Source of the DNA: Acidimicrobiaceae bacterium
GTDB lineage: Bacteria; Actinomycetota; Acidimicrobiia; Acidimicrobiales; UBA10347
Direction of reading: 5' to 3'
NCBI GenBank assembly: GCA_003485885.1
Contig: DNHM01000097.1
Coordinates: 3,918-15,196 of the forward strand
Length of the DNA stretch: 11,279 nt
Positions 6,549 through 11,279 of the stretch are shown here, one piece after another (the stretch's first letter is position 1; each line of letters starts with the position of its first letter). A program made the position numbers and the translations under genes. The notes beneath the pieces are model-generated. The model did no database searches, was not told the DNA's origin, and worked only from the letters and a program-made list of their open reading frames with translations.

Positions 6549-7730
6549 ATGTCCGATGCGCCCGTTGTTCACGTTGATCCTGCCGCATTCTGGACCGACC
6601 CATATCCAGCGTTGGCCGAGATGCGGGCCAACACGCCGATCTGTTTTGTCCCCGAGTTGAACGCCACCCTTCTCACCAAACGCGACGACATTCATACGTG
6701 CGAGAAGAACGTCAAGGTCTTTTCGTCGGACCAGCCGGGCGGGTTGATGAACGAGTTGATGGGCAAGAACATGATGCGTAGCGACGGTGACGAACATCGC
6801 AAAGAACGTTTCGTGTACTACCCCGCAGTGTCGCCGAAGACAGTCAAGGCATCGTGGGCAGACCAGTTCGCCACACTTGCCGACACGGTGCTCGATGCGC
6901 TCGAGGCCGCTGATGGCAACGCTGATCTCGTACCTGCGTACGCCACCGCACTGAGCGGCGAAGCACTCAAGGTCCTGACCGGACTCACCAACATCACCTA
7001 CCAGGAGATGGATGCGTGGAGCCAGGCCATGATCGACGGAGTCTCGAACTACGGAGGCGATCCCGGCCTAGAGGCTGGATGCCGCCAGGCAACCGCCGCA
7101 ATCGATGCCGCCATCGACGAACGGCTAGAAGAACTTGCGATGCAACCCGACTACAGCCTGCTGTCGGTCATGGCTGCATCGGGTATGCCCATGGGCAACG
7201 TCCGTGCCAACATCAAGCTGACGATCTCGGGTGGACAGAACGAGCCCAGGGACGCAATCGCCGGTGCGATCTGGGCACTGCTCACGCATCCAGACCAACT
7301 CGCCATCGTGCAACGAGGCGACGCGACCTGGCTGCAGGTGTTCGAGGAATACTGCCGCTGGATCGCCCCGATCGGTATGTCACCCCGACGAATCGCGGTC
7401 GATCATTCCTTCGGCGGTGTGCAGTTCGAAGCCGAAGAGCGGGTGTTTCTGATGTTCGGTTCGGCCAATCGTGATGAAGATCATTTCGTGGACTCCAGCC
7501 GGTTCGACGTGACGAGGGACAACCGAGCCAGCCTGACGTTTGGTGCGGGACCACATTTCTGCGCTGGCGCAGCGGCCTCTCGAAGCCTGATCGGCGATGT
7601 TGCACTACCGAAGATCTTTGACCGATTGCCCGATCTCCGGCTCGACGAGTCGGCTGGCCCGGTGCGTTTCGGCGGATGGGCCTTTCGTGGGCCGCTCAAT
7701 CTGCCGGTCCGTTGGTCTGTCGACGGTTAA
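6549..7730 (+). CDS. Cytochrome P450 (bacterial class I type)
   Basis: The 393-residue soluble protein has the length of a bacterial P450. The haem loop FGAGPHFCAG gives the proximal thiolate C338, and ExxR is E267-R270 (EYCR). The I-helix motif is GGQNEPRDAI (228-237), not (A/G)GxDTT: the acid and Thr that normally manage protons during O2 activation align with N231 and E232, followed by Pro. P450s insert oxygen with electrons from ferredoxin and its reductase; neither partner is in the window. ATG 6549 is chosen over TTG 6531 because it leads straight into the conserved N-terminal region; no good ribosome-binding site is seen, so it may be translated by coupling to the haloperoxidase 21 bp upstream. 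In context it could hydroxylate the substrate later oxidised to a ketone for the BVMO. Family is sure, reaction unknown. Confidence 0.95.
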   Translation: MSDAPVVHVDPAAFWTDPYPALAEMRANTPICFVPELNATLLTKRDDIHTCEKNVKVFSSDQPGGLMNELMGKNMMRSDGDEHRKERFVYYPAVSPKTVKASWADQFATLADTVLDALEAADGNADLVPAYATALSGEALKVLTGLTNITYQEMDAWSQAMIDGVSNYGGDPGLEAGCRQATAAIDAAIDERLEELAMQPDYSLLSVMAASGMPMGNVRANIKLTISGGQNEPRDAIAGAIWALLTHPDQLAIVQRGDATWLQVFEEYCRWIAPIGMSPRRIAVDHSFGGVQFEAEERVFLMFGSANRDEDHFVDSSRFDVTRDNRASLTFGAGPHFCAGAAASRSLIGDVALPKIFDRLPDLRLDESAGPVRFGGWAFRGPLNLPVRWSVDG

Positions 7731-7735
7731 CCGTC
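7722..7735. terminator. 14-bp palindrome at the convergent P450 / aldo-keto reductase junction
   Basis: GACGGTTAACCGTC is a perfect palindrome that contains the P450 stop codon and lies 5 bases from the end of the opposing reductase gene. It can fold only as a 5-bp stem with a TTAA loop, with no T-tract. It may help end transcription from both sides, but the support is only position and symmetry. Confidence 0.25.
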
Positions 7736-7740
7736 TGCGA

Positions 7741-8772
7741 TCAGCTGTACCCGATGGACAGCAGGTTCTCGACTGGCTTGTAGAGCTCTTCGAGATAGGT
7801 GACATCGTCTGGTTCAAGCGTGATATCACACGCGTCGACAAGTTGATCGAGCTGTGAGATCTTTGAGACGCCAACAACCGGAGCGTGGATCTCTGGTTTG
7901 TTCAACAGCCAGGCAACAGATATTTGAGCGGGTGTCTTGCCGTACTTGGCGGCAACTTCGACCACACGGTCAGCAATGGCGAAGTCCATCTCACCCCGGT
8001 AGAGCATGCCGGTCCGTTTGCTATCGACACCTGAACTGCGAGTGGTCTGGCCCTTATCCAAACCGCCCTTGTAGCTGCCGGCAAGAATGCCTCGGGCCAA
8101 TGGTGACCAGGGCATGAGACCTACGCCAGTCTTGGCGCAGTACTGGTTCATCTCCCGTTCTTCTTCGCGGTAGATGAGGTTGTAGTGGTTCTGCATCGAG
8201 ATGAACTTGGTCCAGCCGTTTTGTTCCGCTGTCATCTGGAGTTCGGTGAACTGCCACGCGAACATCGACGAGCCGCCCAGGTACAACACCTTGCCTGCTT
8301 TCACGACATCGTGGAGCGCTTCCATCGTCTCGGTAATCGGGGTCTCGACATGGCCGGGGATGCCATGGGGATGACGGTGGATCACCAGTTGGTCGATGTA
8401 GTCGACGCCCAGTCGGGTGAGCGATGCATCGACTGACTCCATGATGTGTTTACGGGACAGGCCGAGTTGATTGGCCCCGTCTCCCATGGCCATGGACACC
8501 TTGGTGCCGATGACGTATTGGTCCCGAGGGGCAAGCTCGCGTAACAGCTTGCCGACGACCTGTTCGCAGGCACCGATGCCGTAGATGTTTGCGCAGTCGA
8601 ACGTGAACAGACCGTGGTCGAACGCGGCTCTGAAGATTGGTCGGGCTTGATCCGCGTCGAGCGTCCAGTCGCTCTGATGTCCCCGCCCCGGTTCGCCAAA
8701 GTTCATAGTGCCGAGCGCGAGTTGAGACACTCGCAGTCCGCTGTTCGATCCAAGCTGCACTGGCTTCAACAT
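7741..8772 (-). CDS. Aldo/keto reductase
   Basis: The 343-residue product has the length of (beta/alpha)8 aldo/keto reductases, which reduce aldehydes or ketones with NADPH, or run the reverse. The catalytic tetrad is visible: D59 and Y64 in FDCANIYG, K91 in VIGTKV and H132 in QLVIHRHPHG. Further family features are the N-terminal GLRVSQLALGTMNFG, MPWSPLARG, and the C-terminal cofactor region around VVGVSK. The frame stays open upstream to 9033, but ATG 8772 is chosen because the conserved MLKPVQLGSNSGLRVS start follows it and GAAGGA (8779-8784) stands 6 bases before it. It converges with the P450 and diverges from the dioxygenase, so it has its own promoter. A role in alcohol/ketone interconversion next to a P450 and BVMO is an inference; the substrate is unknown. 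Confidence 0.94.
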   Translation of the reverse strand: MLKPVQLGSNSGLRVSQLALGTMNFGEPGRGHQSDWTLDADQARPIFRAAFDHGLFTFDCANIYGIGACEQVVGKLLRELAPRDQYVIGTKVSMAMGDGANQLGLSRKHIMESVDASLTRLGVDYIDQLVIHRHPHGIPGHVETPITETMEALHDVVKAGKVLYLGGSSMFAWQFTELQMTAEQNGWTKFISMQNHYNLIYREEEREMNQYCAKTGVGLMPWSPLARGILAGSYKGGLDKGQTTRSSGVDSKRTGMLYRGEMDFAIADRVVEVAAKYGKTPAQISVAWLLNKPEIHAPVVGVSKISQLDQLVDACDITLEPDDVTYLEELYKPVENLLSIGYS

Positions 8773-8826
8773 CGTGTTTCCTTCATCACGGCGTTTCCAC
8801 CGAGCTTCGTCATTTCGATCCACTAG

Positions 8827-8855
8827 AGCGTTGTGGGTGGCCGAAGAGAAGTCAA
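8827..8855 (-). promoter_or_regulatory. Possible promoter of the aldo/keto reductase gene in a divergent intergenic region
   Basis: The 139-bp gap between the two divergent starts (8773-8911) must hold promoters for both. On the minus strand TTGACT (8855-8850) could be a -35 box, with AACGCT (8832-8827) after a 17-base spacer as a poor -10. For the plus-strand dioxygenase, TACATC near 8871-8876 is the only -10-like string, with no clear -35. An 8-bp palindrome GGTCGACC (8886-8893) lies just upstream of the dioxygenase start. These are weak matches. Confidence 0.25.
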
Positions 8856-8911
8856 ACCGAAACCGAAGGTACATCAGGTCGTCGCGGTCGACCCGTGAAA
8901 GACTGGGCCGT

Positions 8912-9838
8912 ATGGTTGCGCAACACGTCAACGAATCGTCGATCGAAGTCCGTCCGATGTCGGTGCACATCGGCGCCGAGATCAGCGGCGTCGACCTAAG
9001 CCGCCCGCTGGATCCAGCTGCAGTCGCCGACATCTGGGCAGCGCTACTGCGGTGGAAAGTGGTCTTCTTTCGGGGCCAAGAACTTGACCACGCTGCTCAC
9101 GTGGCGATGGCCCGCCAGTTCGGAACACCGACGCCAGGCCATGTCGTATTCGGAGGCAACCAGGAATACCCCGAGATCTATTCGATCGCGAAACATCGCA
9201 CCGCCAACAGCAGTAAGACGCCACCGACTATTCGGCCGTGGACCGGTTGGCATACCGACATCACTGCGGCGATCAACCCGCCAGGGCAGTCGATCTTGCG
9301 TAGTGACGTGGTGCCGCCCTACGGCGGTGATACCCAATGGGTAAACCTGGCTGTTGCCTACGAAGCGCTGTCGCCGACGCTGCGGGGTTTTGTCGACGGT
9401 CTTCATGGTGTGCACAGTTTCGGTACCTTTACCGGCGGAGAACAATCCGGTGCTCTCCAACAACGGGTGCAGGATCGGATGCTCGTCAGCGAACATCCGC
9501 TGGTTCGTGTCCATCCGGAGACGGGCGAGCGGGTGCTCTACATCAGCCCTGCGTTCCTGAAACGAATTGTCGGCCTAGCCCCTCGTGAGAGTCAGCTACT
9601 GCTTGAGATGTTGTGGGAGCACGCAGTGCGTACCGATTTCAGTGTGCGTTTCCGATGGGAACCAGGTTGTGTTGCGTTCTGGGACAACCGATCGACCGCA
9701 CATCTTGCACCCCGTGACATCTTCGAAACCGACTTCGATCGGCAGTTCTGGCGAGTCACGCTGATGGGGGAAGTGCCAGTCGGTGTCGACGGACAGGCCT
9801 CTACCGCAGTCGAAGGTGATCCGATCGTCCCCGCCTGA
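8912..9838 (+). CDS. TauD/TfdA-type 2-oxoglutarate/Fe(II) dioxygenase
   Basis: The 308-residue product matches TauD/TfdA length. These enzymes couple 2-oxoglutarate decarboxylation to hydroxylation of a substrate, often next to a sulfonate, ether, amine or carboxylate group. The N-terminal IGAEISGVDLSRPL is a family hallmark. The iron facial triad is H114 and D116 (GWHTDI) and H264 (WDNRSTAHLAPRD); R281 in FWRVTLMG is the expected 2-oxoglutarate carboxylate anchor. ATG 8912 is chosen because this conserved N-terminus begins about 15 residues after it; the frame runs open to 8774, overlapping the divergent region. A GAAAG 11 bases upstream is a weak ribosome-binding site. The next gene starts 89 bp later on the same strand, so they may be co-transcribed. 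No sulfonate transporter is nearby, so taurine dioxygenase is not assumed. Family is secure, substrate unknown. Confidence 0.94.
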   Translation: MVAQHVNESSIEVRPMSVHIGAEISGVDLSRPLDPAAVADIWAALLRWKVVFFRGQELDHAAHVAMARQFGTPTPGHVVFGGNQEYPEIYSIAKHRTANSSKTPPTIRPWTGWHTDITAAINPPGQSILRSDVVPPYGGDTQWVNLAVAYEALSPTLRGFVDGLHGVHSFGTFTGGEQSGALQQRVQDRMLVSEHPLVRVHPETGERVLYISPAFLKRIVGLAPRESQLLLEMLWEHAVRTDFSVRFRWEPGCVAFWDNRSTAHLAPRDIFETDFDRQFWRVTLMGEVPVGVDGQASTAVEGDPIVPA

Positions 9839-9913
9839 TCCGGACCGGCGGTGCGTCTGCAGTTGGCGTGGGGTGGCTGGCGAGGGATGATTGGGCGAGA
9901 CGACAGCATCAAC

Positions 9914-9920
9914 AGGGGAG
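9914..9920 (+). promoter_or_regulatory. Ribosome-binding site that fixes the metallolyase start
   Basis: AGGGGAG stands 7 bases before ATG 9928, while the frame remains open upstream to 9868. It is among the best Shine-Dalgarno matches in the window and selects the internal ATG, after which the conserved barrel strand begins. Confidence 0.7.
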
Positions 9921-9927
9921 AGCCCAC

Positions 9928-11004
9928 ATGATTCCGACGAGCGTGAACATCTTCGATGACACGATGCGCGAGGGTCTACAGATCGAGAGCGCGGACATCT
10001 CGGTCGACGACAAACTTCGACTGCTCGATGCCATTGGCGAAACGGGCGCCAAGGTGATCTCCATTGGCTCGTTCGCTCATCCCAAGTGGACACCATCGAT
10101 GGCGTGTATCGACGAGATCGCCGAACGATTCGTGCCAAAGCCCGGGATTCGTTACACCGCAGCGATCTTCAACCAGAAGGGATTTGAGCGGGCCGACCAT
10201 TTTTATCCGAAACTCGATGTTCGGACCCGGCCGTATGGCATCCATGTCGAGATCTGTGACTCGTTCGCCCGACGAAACTACAACCGGTCCCAGGCCCAAC
10301 AGATCGCCAGCATGGATGCCTCGGTGCGTGCTGCCGCCGACGCCGGCGCCGAAGCCGGATCGATCACACTTGGCAGCCCGTTCGGGTCAAACTTCGAAGG
10401 CCCCTTCGATCTGAACCGGCGGCTCGAGATGATCGAGTTGATGGTTAACAAATGGCACGACGTAGGCATCGACGTGAATCGGATCTCGTTCTCCGATGCC
10501 ATGGGTTGGAACGCACCCCACACGGTCAAGGAGACCATGCTCGCCATTCGTGACCGATGGCCCGAAATCGAGACGTTTCACATGCACCTGCACAACTCGC
10601 GCGGTGCAACGATCGCCAGCTACTACGCGGCGTTGGAGTTGGGGGCGACCGAGTTTGACACCTCGCTGGGCGGTATGGGCGGGTGCCCGTATTGCGGAAA
10701 CGGCCGCTCCGCGGGGCATGTGCCGACCGAAGACTTCGTCGACCTGTGCCATGAGATGGGTATTGAAACTGGCTATGACCTAGACAAGCTGATCCAGGCC
10801 GCCTGGATCGCTGAGGAGGTGGTTGGCCATCCGCTGTATGGCCATGTCTCCAAGGCCGGCCCTCGACCCCGAGCCGACGCGGTATACCCGATCGACATGC
10901 CGTTTGTTGAGTCGCTTCACGAAGCTTCACACTTCGCCAATGGCCCCTCGGTATATGAGGGTCAGCTTTCGCCGTGGGGAGACCGAAGCGCCCTCAATAG
11001 CTGA
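9928..11004 (+). CDS. HMG-CoA lyase-like DRE-TIM metallolyase
   Basis: The 358-residue product belongs to the TIM-barrel family that includes HMG-CoA lyase and isopropylmalate/citramalate synthases, which break or make C-C bonds next to an acyl-CoA carbonyl. The first strand carries FDDTMREGLQIE, with R14 and E15 where HMG-CoA lyase has Arg-Asp. HMHLHN supplies the metal-binding pair H220/H222. The loop GGMGGCPYCGNG places C253 at the catalytic Cys of HMG-CoA lyase (GGCPY), followed by VPTED. SFARRNYNRS resembles the lyase SFSxxNxxxS helix. The Cys loop favours lyase over synthase, and no C-terminal regulatory domain is present. The tail (GHVSKAGPRPRADAVYP) differs from classic HMG-CoA lyases, so a related 3-hydroxy-3-alkylglutaryl-CoA or other acyl-CoA may be the substrate. 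It could finish breakdown of a branched chain and release acetyl-CoA or acetoacetate. Confidence 0.85.
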   Translation: MIPTSVNIFDDTMREGLQIESADISVDDKLRLLDAIGETGAKVISIGSFAHPKWTPSMACIDEIAERFVPKPGIRYTAAIFNQKGFERADHFYPKLDVRTRPYGIHVEICDSFARRNYNRSQAQQIASMDASVRAAADAGAEAGSITLGSPFGSNFEGPFDLNRRLEMIELMVNKWHDVGIDVNRISFSDAMGWNAPHTVKETMLAIRDRWPEIETFHMHLHNSRGATIASYYAALELGATEFDTSLGGMGGCPYCGNGRSAGHVPTEDFVDLCHEMGIETGYDLDKLIQAAWIAEEVVGHPLYGHVSKAGPRPRADAVYPIDMPFVESLHEASHFANGPSVYEGQLSPWGDRSALNS

Positions 11005-11039
11005 GCATCGCCCCGGCAACCTTCTCTGGGGATACTGCC

Positions 11040-11279
11040 TCAGCGAGCCTTCCATTCAGGTGGGCGTTTCTCGGCGAATGCCCGGGTGCCTTCGACGCTG
11101 TCCTCGGTCATCGCCAGCAGTCTGAAGAGGTTGGACTCGAGTCGTAGGCCATCGTCGAGCGGCATGCTGAGGCCCTTGATCGCGGCCTGCTTGATCGCGC
11201 GAACCGCGAGCGGTCCTGCTTCCAGGATCTTGCGGGCCATCTCTTCGGCGGTCGTCATCAGGTCCGGTAGCGGCACGAC
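11040..11279 (-). CDS. Enoyl-CoA hydratase/isomerase family protein, C-terminal end, 5' truncated by window edge
   Basis: On the minus strand the last 79 residues of a crotonase-type protein are visible; the gene continues beyond the right edge. The pattern VVPLPDLMTTAEEMARKI, then AGPLAVRAIKQAAIKG and a C-terminal TEDSVEGTRAFAEKRPPEWKAR, is the standard end of enoyl-CoA hydratases, where E-G-x-x-A-F-x-E-K-R-x-P-x-W is strongly conserved. Crotonases hydrate or isomerise enoyl-CoAs; the oxyanion-hole and catalytic Glu regions are not in view, so hydratase, isomerase or another crotonase reaction cannot be separated. It converges with the metallolyase, 35 bp between stops, and shares its CoA-thioester theme. 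Confidence 0.9.
   Translation of the reverse strand, partial: VVPLPDLMTTAEEMARKILEAGPLAVRAIKQAAIKGLSMPLDDGLRLESNLFRLLAMTEDSVEGTRAFAEKRPPEWKAR

Noticed and set aside
6123..6797. 224-codon minus-strand frame across the haloperoxidase/P450 junction
   Set aside because: Overlaps conserved catalytic parts of the haloperoxidase and the start of the P450; no recognisable motif.
8773..9033. 87-codon N-terminal extension of the aldo/keto reductase
   Set aside because: It would overlap the divergent dioxygenase start, has no homology-like features, and ATG 8772 has a good ribosome-binding site and the conserved N-terminus.
10684..10695. CPYC as a thioredoxin-like or metal-binding dicysteine motif
   Set aside because: It falls in the catalytic-Cys loop of a TIM-barrel lyase and aligns with GGCPY of HMG-CoA lyase; no thioredoxin fold is present.
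11005..11039. Possible terminator between the convergent metallolyase and enoyl-CoA hydratase (CCCC 11011-11014 with GGGG 11028-11031)
   Set aside because: Only four paired bases around a 13-base loop and no T-tract; too weak to call.

Overview
The window is a GC-rich, gene-dense stretch of bacterial DNA. It looks like chromosome from an actinobacterium, possibly Acidimicrobiia (Ilumatobacter-like). That placement is an inference from codon use (NNC/NNG-rich), a GTG start, weak Shine-Dalgarno sites and the mix of families: a Baeyer-Villiger monooxygenase, a P450, an acyl-CoA dehydrogenase and a NUDT19-like Nudix protein. No rRNA, tRNA, CRISPR array, transposase or integrase was seen. The longest stretch without a gene is 139 bases.

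Layout. Six genes run on the + strand from the left edge to about 7.73 kb: the C-terminal half of an acyl-CoA synthetase, an acyl-CoA dehydrogenase, a type I Baeyer-Villiger monooxygenase (one-base overlap with the dehydrogenase), a Nudix hydrolase of the NUDT19/CoA-diphosphatase type, a Tat-exported vanadium-dependent haloperoxidase and a cytochrome P450. An aldo/keto reductase then lies on the - strand, convergent with the P450 (10-base gap). It is divergent from a TauD/TfdA-type 2-oxoglutarate dioxygenase on the + strand. A DRE-TIM metallolyase resembling HMG-CoA lyase follows on the + strand. The C-terminal end of an enoyl-CoA hydratase/isomerase on the - strand runs off the right edge.

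How the genes may work together (inference). The set reads as an oxidative catabolic island. The P450, aldo/keto reductase and BVMO could oxygenate, interconvert alcohol and ketone, and open a ketone to an ester or lactone. The acyl-CoA ligase, acyl-CoA dehydrogenase, enoyl-CoA hydratase and HMG-CoA-lyase-like enzyme would process the resulting acid as CoA thioesters, with the Nudix protein trimming CoA species. This logic suits a cyclic ketone, terpenoid or steroid-like substrate, but no gene fixes the substrate. The exported haloperoxidase is the outlier.

Points worth a second look are a perfect 20-bp inverted repeat before the dehydrogenase/BVMO pair, a hairpin over the Nudix ribosome-binding region, and unusual active-site residues in four enzymes: Arg for the ligase A10 Lys, no C-terminal Glu base in the dehydrogenase, Ala in the haloperoxidase vanadate pocket, and no acid-Thr pair in the P450 I-helix.
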